Shown one piece after another: positions 8,470-16,476 of a stretch of 64,000 nt of DNA. Position 1 is the first letter of the stretch. The number at the start of each line of letters is the position of its first letter. The DNA comes from CPC320 sp002336405 (GTDB lineage Bacteria; Pseudomonadota; Alphaproteobacteria; Rhodobacterales; Rhodobacteraceae), in NCBI GenBank assembly GCA_949372595.1, contig CASIAN010000004.1, positions 1 to 64,000 on the forward strand, given 5' to 3'. A program made the position numbers and the translations under genes. The notes under the pieces were generated by a model that saw only the letters and a list, made by a program, of their open reading frames with translations, had not been told where the DNA came from and searched no databases.

Positions 8470-10287
8470 ATGCGACAGTTACTTAAATCATTTTTATACC
8501 GTCTGAGCCCCGCAATTGCGATAAGCTCACTCGCCGTTGCAGCACTGGCTGAGACGCAACATGGTATCGCGATGTATGGCAATCCCGTGCTGCCAGCCGA
8601 TTACCAATCGCTGCCCTATGCCAACCCCGACGCCCCATTGGGCGGGACAATTATCTCTGGTGAAACGGGCGGATTTGATTCCCTAAATCCATTAATATTA
8701 AAAGGAAAATCCCCATGGCAGTTGAGATTTATAGCCTATGAATCGCTGATGGGACGCAATTGGGATGAACCATTTTCGCTGTATGGGCTGCTTGCAGAAT
8801 CTATTGAAACCCCGGCAGACCGGTCTTGGGTCGAATTCACCCTACGTCCAGAGGCCCAGTTCTCAGACGGAAGCCCGGTAACAGTCGAAGATGTACTGTG
8901 GTCCTATGAAACACTCGGCACGTTGGGCCATCCACGATATCACGGGCTTTGGGGCAAAATCTCCAAAGCCGAGGCTACTGGCCCGCGCTCAGTCCGGTTC
9001 AGCTTTTCAGAAAAAAACCCTGAGTTGGCGCTGATTACCGGTATGCGGCCGATTATTAAAAAATCCCAGTGGGCGGGTAAAGATTTCGCGAACGCCACGC
9101 TCAACGATATTCCGATCAGCAGCGCCCCATATGTCATTGGCGCGTTTGAGCCGGGCCGTTACCTGACGCTTGAACGCAACCCCGATTATTGGGGCGCCGA
9201 TCTGGCGTTCCGGCGCGGCACAAATAACTTAGACAAAATCAGATATGATTATTTCGGCGATGGCGCGGTGGCGTTTGAGGCCTTTAAATCCGGCACTTTG
9301 ACAATGCATAGGGAATTTAACGCCGACGCTTGGGACAGCAAATACAATTTCCCCGCAGTGGCCGAAGGGACAGTCAAAAAATCGCTTATTCCCCACCAGC
9401 GCCCCTCTGGTATGACCGGGTTTGTGATGAACACGCGGCGGCCTATCTTTGCCGACTGGCGGGTCCGCGAGGCGATGATCTTGGCGTTCAATTTCGAGTT
9501 TATCAATGACGCGATGACAGGGGGACGTCAGTCGCGGATCACGTCTTATTTTTCAAATTCGGTGCTGGGTTTTGAGCCGGGGCCCGCCACCGGTCAGGTG
9601 CGTGAGCTGTTAGCCCCTTTCGAGGCCGATTTGTTGCCCGGCGCGCTGGACGGCTATTATTTGCCGGTGAGCGACGGGCGCGAACGCAACCGTAAAAATA
9701 TCGCTACGGCAAGCGCCCTGTTAGAGACCGCCGGGTGGCAGGTGAATGACGGACAACTTCAGGATAGTAATGGCGCCGCCTTCACCTTTGAAGTTTTGTT
9801 ACAGCAAGGCAAAAAGGAACATCACGCCATCATGGAAATTTATGCCCGCGCGCTTGAACGGTTGGGTATGGATGTGACCATATCGACGGTCGACAATGCG
9901 CAATACACCGCTCGCACCAAGGCGCAAGATTTTGACATGACATATTTCAGGCGCGGATTATCGCTAAGCCCTGGCAACGAGCAACATCTGTATTGGGGGC
10001 AAGACGCAGCCGATCAAGCCGGGTCCCGCAATTGGATGGGCGTAAAATCTCCGGCTGTGGATGCGATGATCACTGCGCTTATCAATGCCGAAAGCCGGCA
10101 AGGGTTTCTGGCGGCCACGCGCGCCTTGGACCGGGTGTTGACAGCCGGGCGTTATGTGATCCCGTTTTATCAGTGGAACATCAGCCGTATTGCGCATAAC
10201 AAAGCGTTGAACTATCCCAAAAACTTGCCAATATACGGCGATTGGTTGGGATTTTTACCCGACGTTTGGTGGTATGAACAGAAATGA
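8470..10287 (+). CDS. Extracellular solute-binding protein family 5, YejA-like
   Basis: This is a periplasmic binding protein of the peptide/opine/nickel class (SBP_bac_5). The ATG at 8470 is chosen because AGGAAA precedes it and it yields a signal peptide (about residues 1-25, ending ALAET). The product is about 605 residues. The HGIAMYG and YANPDAPLGG segments after the signal are characteristic of YejA-type proteins, which bind oligopeptides such as microcin C. The yejBEF permease and ATPase genes do not follow, so it is an orphan binding protein here. Ligand unknown. Confidence 0.9.
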   Translation: MRQLLKSFLYRLSPAIAISSLAVAALAETQHGIAMYGNPVLPADYQSLPYANPDAPLGGTIISGETGGFDSLNPLILKGKSPWQLRFIAYESLMGRNWDEPFSLYGLLAESIETPADRSWVEFTLRPEAQFSDGSPVTVEDVLWSYETLGTLGHPRYHGLWGKISKAEATGPRSVRFSFSEKNPELALITGMRPIIKKSQWAGKDFANATLNDIPISSAPYVIGAFEPGRYLTLERNPDYWGADLAFRRGTNNLDKIRYDYFGDGAVAFEAFKSGTLTMHREFNADAWDSKYNFPAVAEGTVKKSLIPHQRPSGMTGFVMNTRRPIFADWRVREAMILAFNFEFINDAMTGGRQSRITSYFSNSVLGFEPGPATGQVRELLAPFEADLLPGALDGYYLPVSDGRERNRKNIATASALLETAGWQVNDGQLQDSNGAAFTFEVLLQQGKKEHHAIMEIYARALERLGMDVTISTVDNAQYTARTKAQDFDMTYFRRGLSLSPGNEQHLYWGQDAADQAGSRNWMGVKSPAVDAMITALINAESRQGFLAATRALDRVLTAGRYVIPFYQWNISRIAHNKALNYPKNLPIYGDWLGFLPDVWWYEQK

Positions 10288-10295
10288 TAAGGCCC

Positions 10296-10409
10296 ATGAT
10301 GCGAATTTTATCTATCTCTCTACTCTGCGCAGTATGTGGATGCGGAACCGTCGAGGGGATCGGCAAGGATATCTCGGGTGGCGCGCGTTCAGTTCGGGAC
10401 ATGTTTTGA
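10296..10409 (+). CDS. Entericidin-family small lipoprotein
   Basis: A 37-residue product starting MMRILSISLLCAVCGC has a hydrophobic N-terminus and a lipobox cysteine (Cys16), followed by GTVEGIGKDISGGARSVRD, which is the entericidin A/B pattern (TVEGxGKDI). Entericidins are tiny outer-membrane lipoproteins described in enterobacteria as a toxin/antidote pair; function in alphaproteobacteria is unproven. It begins eight bases after the stop of the YejA-like gene, in another frame, with a weak ATAAGG site. ATG at 10299 is an alternative start. Confidence 0.75.
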   Translation: MMRILSISLLCAVCGCGTVEGIGKDISGGARSVRDMF

Positions 10410-10423
10410 CCCGCACAGCCGTG

Positions 10424-10531
10424 ATGCTGGGCTTGATGGTGGCGGTGGCGCTCAGCGCCTGTACGCCAGCACGGTTGGCGGTGAAGGGAACAGGCAAAAT
10501 AATCACAGCTCCGGTCAAAATAATTTTTTAA
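10424..10531 (+). CDS. Putative second mini-lipoprotein
   Basis: A 35-residue frame starts at ATG 10424 (GTG at 10421 possible). It reads as a signal segment, MLGLMVAVALSAC, with a lipobox-like LSAC, then a short basic tail (ARLAVKGTGKIITAPVKIIF). I do not know a named family. It follows the entericidin-like gene by 14 bases, so the two could be a co-transcribed pair of tiny lipoproteins. It is short and has no clear ribosome binding site. Confidence 0.5.
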   Translation: MLGLMVAVALSACTPARLAVKGTGKIITAPVKIIF

Positions 10532-10585
10532 CTGTCGCTGGTTGGCTGTCACGGGCCTGTGACAAGTGTATGCTCCAGCCATGCC

Positions 10586-11062
10586 ATGAATATCCTCGTC
10601 CTTTGCACCCGCAGCCCAGCCCGCTCAATCCTTTTGGAATTTCCGCTTAACGCGCATGGTGCGCGCCACTGGTGGGCTTATTTTGTCAGATCACAGCCAG
10701 GCGGGTGGGTCCATCCGCATGCGATGTTATTGCTGTGACGCAAAAACCATGATGGGGGTGAGCTAAGCTCCAAAATCTGGAATGAATTTGCCAAACCGGA
10801 TGCGCCAGTTATGGATCTGATGATCACGATTTGTGGTGCGGCAGCAACACAGACTTGCCCGATTTGGTCTGGCGCACCGATAAGGGCCCATTGCGGGATC
10901 AACGATCCAGCAGCAGCCCCGCAAACAAATTCGGGCTCAGCGGTTCAATCTGTGTCTGACCTCCTGAGCCGCAGAACTCTGGATTTCATGGAAATACCGT
11001 TACAAACGATGCAAGCCATTGATTTGAAATACGCCGTCGCAAAAATAGGAACGATACCATGA
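10586..11062 (+). pseudogene. arsC: arsC-like arsenate reductase, disrupted
   Basis: The remains of a low-molecular-weight phosphatase-type arsenate reductase. The start MNILVLCTRSPARSILLE corresponds to the active-site loop LCTGNSARS, with the loop residues changed to RSP. The frame stops at a TGA near 10736 and the match continues in another frame as ELSSKIWNEFAKPDAPVMD, ITICG, TCPIWSGAP and RAHCGINDPAA through to 11062, so at least one frameshift has occurred. Its end overlaps the aquaporin remnant by four bases (ATGA). An intact form would reduce arsenate to arsenite. Confidence 0.8.
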
Positions 11063-11698
11063 TTGCCAAACTGCTGGCCAAAGGTCTTGGCGCCGGATTG
11101 TGTTAACCGCTGTGATTGGATCAAGCATCATGGGCGCGGGCTTGGTGTCGGGAAATATCGTGGACACGCTGTCGGCAAACGCCATCGCCACCGGCTGCAA
11201 GCGGTATATTTTAATCACCACATTGGCTCCGGTCTGGGGGGGGCATTTCAATCCAGCGGGTACGCTGGCATTTGCCCTGCGCGGCGCCCCCTCCCCGGGC
11301 ATGCGGTACAATTCGTCATCTTGCAGGTGATCGGTGGGCTGCTGGGGGTTTGGGTTGCCCATGCGATGTTAGATCAAGAGATCTGGCAGATGTAGATCAC
11401 GATGCACCGTACAGGTCCAGCGCACTGGACCCGGGAACTCATTGCAACTTTTGGATTATTATTCGTCATTTCTTGTGTCTTGAATTCATGCCCAAAAGCG
11501 CTGCCACCGTTTGCGGCGCTTTGTATTGCCGGTGCGTATTGGTATACGGATTCGACCAGTTTTGCCAATCCCGTGGTGACCACCACGCGGGAATTTTCCG
11601 ACAGTTTTGCCGGCATTTATACCGGCCAGATCGCGATGGTTATTGGTATGCAAATTATCGCTGTTGGCATGGCTGATTTTGTTAAGCCAGCGTGGTGA
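11059..11698 (+). pseudogene. MIP/aquaporin family channel, multiply frameshifted
   Basis: The remnant of an aquaglyceroporin of the AqpS type found in ars operons. It can be followed through three frames: MIAKLLAKGLGAGLC then a stop, VIGSSIMGAGLVSGNI and the first NPA box (GGHFNPAGTLAFALRG), then VIGGLLGVWVAHAMLD to a TAG, then ELIATFGLLF and the second box (SFANPVVTTTREFSD). At least two frameshifts plus a stop make it non-functional. With arsC it forms a decayed arsenic unit; an intact channel would release arsenite made by ArsC. Confidence 0.8.
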
Positions 11699-12305
11699 CC
11701 CACAAAAGGGTGGCGTCGTCTTCGCTGCATGACACGACATTGTGGCCCATTGAGGCGTCATAATAGGCACTGTCGCCACGGCGCATCGTCATCGGTTCGT
11801 AAAATTCAGTGTAGAGCATGATCATACCGGTCAAAACATACAAAAACTCTTCGCCATCATGACGTACCCAGCCGTCAAATTCATCGACAGAGCGGGCGCG
11901 GATTCGCGCGCGGTAGGGCATCATCTGTTTTTGGGTTAGGGTGTCGGCAAGCAGCTCATGCTCGTAGGTGACGGTGGGCTTTTGCGGACCCTCACCGGAT
12001 TTTGTCACCACAAGACGGCCATTGATCTGCGTGTTGCACGGGGGAGTAAATAATTGAGGTACGGAGATTTCCAGGCCAACTGCCAGCTTTTTCAGCGCGT
12101 CATAGGTCGGAGACATTTGACCGTTTTCGATTTTAGACAAGGTCGACCGCGCCAACCCGGCCTGCTGTGACGCTTGTTCAAGCGTCCACTTCTTGGCCTT
12201 GCGCAGGCCGCGGACCCGTTGGCCCAAATCCAGCGGTTCCGGCGCAGCGCCACTGCCGTCTTCGCGCGCGACGCGCAAAAGTGAAAAAGGGGCACGTTCC
12301 GTCAT
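11682..12305 (-). CDS. XRE-family regulator with C-terminal cupin domain
   Basis: A helix-turn-helix of the XRE type lies at about residues 12-68 (LRKAKKWTLEQASQQAGLARSTLSKIENG), followed by a small cupin domain (about 110-205) that probably senses a small molecule. The ATG at 12305 gives 207 residues; codons upstream in the frame are not needed. Proteins of this build regulate amine, amino acid or aromatic catabolism. It is divergent from the acyl-CoA ligase gene, which is its likeliest target. Its 3' end overlaps the decayed aquaporin by 17 bases. Confidence 0.9.
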   Translation of the reverse strand: MTERAPFSLLRVAREDGSGAAPEPLDLGQRVRGLRKAKKWTLEQASQQAGLARSTLSKIENGQMSPTYDALKKLAVGLEISVPQLFTPPCNTQINGRLVVTKSGEGPQKPTVTYEHELLADTLTQKQMMPYRARIRARSVDEFDGWVRHDGEEFLYVLTGMIMLYTEFYEPMTMRRGDSAYYDASMGHNVVSCSEDDATLLWVTTLA

Positions 12306-12370
12306 AAGCTTGATATATCGTTGGCTTGACCGGCTTGCAACTGGCACCAAACCAACTTAGCAGATTTGTT

Positions 12371-13906
12371 ATGCTGTCGCTGTTTGATAAAGGGCCTCCG
12401 CCCAGCTGTCCGCCCCAGTTTAATCTGGCCGCCTATGGATTGCGCCATAGCACTGAAACCCCTGCCAAAACAGCGCTTGAACTGGTCGGAGGCCCACATC
12501 AAATTATCTGGAGTTACCGCCAGTTGGAACAGGCCGTTCTGGCCACTGGCGCAGGACTTTTGGACCGGGGTCTGCGGCCCGGTGATCTTGTTTTGTTACG
12601 GCTGGGTCATAGTGTTGATTTTCCGCTAAGCTTTCTTGGCGCCATCGCTGTGGGATTGGTGCCCGTGCCCTGCGCCGCCCAGTTGACTGAGGTCGAAACT
12701 GCTAAAATTATTCATGATCTTGCCCCTGCAGCCATTATTCACGACCCTAAAATCGCATGTCTTGCAACAGAACACGCGGCGAATACAGCGTGCCAGACCA
12801 TTGATTTGGCCGCACTGCGCGACATGCGCCACGCGCCGCCCGCCGCTTATCTGTACGGTGATCCAAATCGTTTGGCCTATATTGTCTATACCTCGGGGAC
12901 CTCTGGCACTCCACGTGCGGTGATGCACGCCCACCGGGTGATCTGGGCCCGCCAAATGATGGGTCCAGACTGGACAGATATTCACAGCACCGACCGGCTT
13001 TTACATGCCGGTGCCTTTAACTGGACCTACACACTGGGCACCGGCCTATTGGATCCCTGGCGGTGTGGCGCAACGGCAATCATTTCCGAAACGCTGGGCG
13101 ATGTCGCCAGTCTGCGGCAACTTTTAGACCAGCACGAAATCACAATATTTGCTGCGGCACCTGGAGTTTTTCGCAAAATTTTGACTGATGAGACGGTCTT
13201 GAAACTGCCCAAATTGCGCCATGCACTAAGTGCTGGTGAGAAAATGCCCGACAGGCTGCAAAAAGCTTGGCGGGCGACCACAGGCTGCCCAGTTTATGAG
13301 GCTTATGGCATGTCTGAATGCTCGACCTTTATATCGGCCAGCCCCGCTCACCCTGCACGCCCCGGCACCCTCGGCCGTCCCCAGACCGGCCGGAGAGTAG
13401 CAATTGTAGATGCCGACGGGCCGGTTTCAGTCGGCACACAGGGCATGATTGCTGTCTCGCGTCACGATCAGGGCCTGATGTTGGGGTATCGTCACGAAAA
13501 CGGTGCTTTGCGCCGCTTGGTGGCTGACGAATGGTTTGTCACTGGCGATCAAGGCATCATGGATCAGGACGGTCAGATTGAATATTGTGGTCGGGCCGAT
13601 GATATCATGACTGCGGGCGGATACCGCGTCAGCCCGCTTGAGGTTGAATCTGCCTTACGATTATATCCAGATATCGGAGACGTTGCCGTTACAGAGGTTG
13701 AGGTCAAGCCACAGGTCTTTGTTATTGCGGCGTTTCACACCGGGGCTGCCGATTTGGATCACGTCGTTGTGAAGCGCTTTGTTGAAACCAGACTGGCGCA
13801 ATATAAACAGCCCCGGCTCTACATTCATATCTGTCGGTTGCCAACCGGGCCGAACAACAAGATACTGCGGCACAAACTCCGCGACTATTACAAGGCGAGC
13901 GCATGA
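12371..13906 (+). CDS. AMP-dependent acyl-CoA synthetase/ligase
   Basis: An adenylate-forming enzyme that activates a carboxylic acid as acyl-AMP and transfers it to CoA. The ATP loop YTSGTSGTPRAVMHAHR is at about residues 178-194, the second core motif YEAYGMSECS is near residue 310, the GDQ motif (WFVTGDQGIMDQDG) near 390, and the hinge/C-terminal lysine region AGGYRVSPLEVE near 418. The overall pattern resembles benzoate- or aryl-CoA ligases, but the substrate cannot be read. The stop overlaps the DsbA-like gene by four bases. Start at ATG 12371; no strong ribosome binding site. Confidence 0.9.
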   Translation: MLSLFDKGPPPSCPPQFNLAAYGLRHSTETPAKTALELVGGPHQIIWSYRQLEQAVLATGAGLLDRGLRPGDLVLLRLGHSVDFPLSFLGAIAVGLVPVPCAAQLTEVETAKIIHDLAPAAIIHDPKIACLATEHAANTACQTIDLAALRDMRHAPPAAYLYGDPNRLAYIVYTSGTSGTPRAVMHAHRVIWARQMMGPDWTDIHSTDRLLHAGAFNWTYTLGTGLLDPWRCGATAIISETLGDVASLRQLLDQHEITIFAAAPGVFRKILTDETVLKLPKLRHALSAGEKMPDRLQKAWRATTGCPVYEAYGMSECSTFISASPAHPARPGTLGRPQTGRRVAIVDADGPVSVGTQGMIAVSRHDQGLMLGYRHENGALRRLVADEWFVTGDQGIMDQDGQIEYCGRADDIMTAGGYRVSPLEVESALRLYPDIGDVAVTEVEVKPQVFVIAAFHTGAADLDHVVVKRFVETRLAQYKQPRLYIHICRLPTGPNNKILRHKLRDYYKASA

Positions 13907-14580
13907 CGAAACTGGATATTATATCTGACCCGATTTGCCCTTGGTGCTATATTGGTAAAGCCCATTTGGACCGCGCCCTTGAGGCCGCCCCAGAGCATAA
14001 CTTCGATATCGAATGGCATCCGTTCCAACTCAACCCCGACATGCCAGCCGGCGGCATGGACCGGCGGCTCTATCTCGAGACGAAATTCGGCGGCAAGCAA
14101 CAGGCCGTGCGGGCCTATGCACCGGTGGCCGAGCACGCTCAAAGTGCCGGATTGGAGATCGCTTTTGACAAGATAAAGACCACGCCGAATACATCCAATG
14201 CGCATCGGTTGATACACTGGGCGGGGATTGAAGGCTGTCAAACGCCAGTGGTTGCGGGCCTGTTTCGTGCCTATTTCAAGCTGGGCCTTGATATTGGCGA
14301 TCCGGCAGTCTTAGCGCAGGTGGGTGAACGCAGCGGCATGGACGGCGCCCTCGTCAGCAAACTGTTGTCATCTGTCGCCGACAGTGGAGTGGTTGCCGAA
14401 AAAGAAGCCGCTGGCCGACAGATGGGCATCACATCGGTTCCAACATTCATTGTTGCCGGACAGCATGTGGTGCAAGGCGCCCAGTCCCCCGATTTATGGC
14501 AGCGGGTCATCACCGAATTGGCTGAAATACAGGCGGCCGAAATACAGGCGGCTGAAAACCCGTCCAATGCCGCTGGATAA
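13903..14580 (+). CDS. DsbA family oxidoreductase (FrnE-like)
   Basis: A thioredoxin-fold protein of the DsbA/FrnE/HCCA isomerase group, 225 residues, without a signal peptide and so probably cytoplasmic. The CPWC active site is at residues 13-16 (ISDPICPWCYIGKAHLD), and the cis-proline loop SVPTFIV is at about 183-189. It overlaps the ligase gene by four bases, so the two are coupled. The C-terminus contains a tandem 15-bp duplication (14524-14553) encoding repeated AEIQA units, which looks recent. Confidence 0.9.
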   Translation: MTKLDIISDPICPWCYIGKAHLDRALEAAPEHNFDIEWHPFQLNPDMPAGGMDRRLYLETKFGGKQQAVRAYAPVAEHAQSAGLEIAFDKIKTTPNTSNAHRLIHWAGIEGCQTPVVAGLFRAYFKLGLDIGDPAVLAQVGERSGMDGALVSKLLSSVADSGVVAEKEAAGRQMGITSVPTFIVAGQHVVQGAQSPDLWQRVITELAEIQAAEIQAAENPSNAAG

Positions 14581-14794
14581 AATACAATTTTCCAGAGTTG
14601 CAAACGATAGCTTTGAAAATGATGACAAAGGGTTCAAGGGTATCTCGATCATCCATAAATGGTCTATTTAAACAGTGCGGCGCTTGCCCACATCAAAACG
14701 CAAAGGGCGTATTAACCGCGCAAATCTTCATTTTCAGCTGACACCCCGCCCCGCAAGAGGCAGCCAGGATACCTTAAAAAACCGTCTGCAGCGC

Positions 14795-15554
14795 TTAGAG
14801 TTTGTTAATTTTCACCTGTTGGCCTTCAAAAATACAAAAACTGCGATCTGGAATCTCTTGCCAGACGCCGCTGTCCGCATCGAACGGTTCAGACACAACC
14901 GCCCTGCCCTTTTGTGATCCACTCCAGCGGTGATAAAGCGTCGGGGCGCGATCATCTGAGGCATAACGCACCGCATAAGAGCTTTTCACCATCTGAAAAG
15001 GCCGCAGTCATGCGGAATTTTGGCGTCTTGGTCGCCAGTGCCTCAAAAGTTGCGATGGTGCGGGCAATAGCGTCGAGAGGATCGGTCTCCAGCCCGTTGC
15101 CCAAGGCGACCAGAAAAAACGCCTCGCTGTCGGTTGCGCCACGCCGGTGACGGTAAAGCTCATTCGGGATCAGCATATCAGCCGCTTTGCGCACCGCTTC
15201 AAATCCTCCGATTTGTCCATTGTGCATAAAGCTCCACCGATCAACCACAAACGGGTGGCAATTGTTGCGGCTGATTGCCGATCCTGTCGAGGCCCTGACA
15301 TGCGCAAGAAAAAGCGCGGATTTCACCTGTTCTGACAACGCCCGCAGGTTGGGGTCGGACCAAGCAGGATAAATATCGCGGTACAGCCCCGGTTTGCGAC
15401 GGTGGCCATACCATGCAACGCCAAAACCGTCCGCGTTCAGATTGGTCTTACACTCTTCCGCGTTCCGGCTCTGATCGATCAAAGAATGCACAGGGTCTGC
15501 AATGATGTCGGCCAGAAAAACCGGCTGGCCCACATAGGCCGCCCACCGACACAT
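14795..15554 (-). pseudogene. Class II glutamine amidotransferase (EgtC-like), frameshifted
   Basis: The N-terminal part begins MCRWAAYVGQPV with the catalytic Cys2 and shows FLAHVRAST, NCHPFV and FMHNGQIGGF (about residues 82-120), all hallmarks of the class II amidotransferase fold. After FSDGEKL (near 14985) the expected sequence continues only in another frame (YAVRYASDDRAPTLYHRWSG), consistent with one extra base in the run GCTCTTATGCGG on the minus strand. It is either a young pseudogene or a sequence error. It overlaps the DUF6356 gene by one base. Confidence 0.8.
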
Positions 15555-15760
15555 TAGACGCCGCGTCCCGCTGTTTGGGCATAGAGGCGCGCGACGATTT
15601 TACTGGCGGTTTTTTCAAACACCCCCGGTATCAGGGCGTGGATAAGCGCGCAGACTGCCGCGATAAACAGCTGAGCGGCAAAACGGCCTGCAAAGATTGC
15701 GTGTTCGCCATAACTCTCTTCGACGGCTCTAGGGTGATTTAAAAATAATTTAGTCCACAT
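15554..15760 (-). CDS. DUF6356 family small membrane protein
   Basis: A 68-residue product from ATG 15760, beginning MWTKLFLNHPRAVEESYGEH, a pattern I associate with DUF6356 (LFxxHPxxVxESYxEH). One hydrophobic segment covers about residues 26-47. Function unknown. It is followed with a one-base TAATG overlap by the amidotransferase gene, so the two are co-transcribed. Upstream in-frame codons are not counted because the family starts at this methionine. Confidence 0.8.
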   Translation of the reverse strand: MWTKLFLNHPRAVEESYGEHAIFAGRFAAQLFIAAVCALIHALIPGVFEKTASKIVARLYAQTAGRGV

Positions 15761-15878
15761 GGAACCTCTCACTTTTTCAGTTTCAATCAATCTTAGACCC
15801 GATTAGTGTATCTCATATCCCAATTTACAAAAATATTGGCATAACTTTGCAAAGATTTCTCACAAACAGGAGCAATTT

Positions 15879-16340
15879 GTGGATATTGACCACCTAGACC
15901 GCAAAATTCTTAAACAATTACAAATCTCCAGTGACATATCACTTGATCGCCTGGGGGAAATGATTGGTCTGTCGCGCAATGCGGTATGGCGCCGGGTCAA
16001 AGCCTTAGAATCCAGTGGGGTTATCACCCGACGTATGGCGCTGGTAGATCCAGAAAAACTGGATCTTGGCTTGCTGGTTTTCATTCAAATCAAAACCGCG
16101 CAGCATTCGGTTGAATGGACAGAGCAGCTGGCCAAAACTGCACAAGGTATCGCCCAGATTATCGGTTTATATCGCATGTCAGGTGATCTGGATTACCTGA
16201 TCAAAGCGCGCGTCCGTGATATTTCAGATTATGATCGATTGTACCAGCGGCTCATAAAGGGTCTGCCGTTGATGGATGTCTCGGCAAGTTTCGTGACAGA
16301 AAGCCTTAAAGATACCGCAGAACTTCCTGTTTTTATATAA
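15879..16340 (+). CDS. Lrp/AsnC family transcriptional regulator
   Basis: The product has 153 residues: an N-terminal winged helix (about 1-60; LDRKILKQLQ, then GLSRNAVWRRVKALESSGVI) and a C-terminal RAM ligand-binding domain (about 70-145; GLYRMSGDLDYLIKARV). These proteins sense amino acids as octamers. The start is GTG at 15879, placed eight bases... after ACAGGAG. It is divergent from the DUF6356 gene, with about 118 bases between them holding both promoters. Target genes cannot be told from the window. Confidence 0.93.
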   Translation: MDIDHLDRKILKQLQISSDISLDRLGEMIGLSRNAVWRRVKALESSGVITRRMALVDPEKLDLGLLVFIQIKTAQHSVEWTEQLAKTAQGIAQIIGLYRMSGDLDYLIKARVRDISDYDRLYQRLIKGLPLMDVSASFVTESLKDTAELPVFI

Positions 16341-16351
16341 TTTTAGTGGCC

Positions 16352-16378
16352 AAAAAAAATGGGGGCTCAAGGCCCCCA
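16352..16378 (-). terminator. Intrinsic terminator behind nrdJ
   Basis: Seven-base arms TGGGGGC (16360-16366) and GCCCCCA (16372-16378) enclose a five-base loop. The plus strand has eight A before the hairpin (16352-16359), so the minus-strand transcript ends in a U run. It lies about 100 bases after the nrdJ stop. A second GC hairpin is nearer to nrdJ (about 16443-16463). Confidence 0.75.
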
Positions 16379-16476
16379 GTTTCGCCGTTCAGGCTCATCG
16401 TTGTTACTGCTCTAAAATTTTTGCCTGTGGCCTGAACGTCGTAGGGGCGAGCGCACCCGCCCCTTAACCTTGATAT

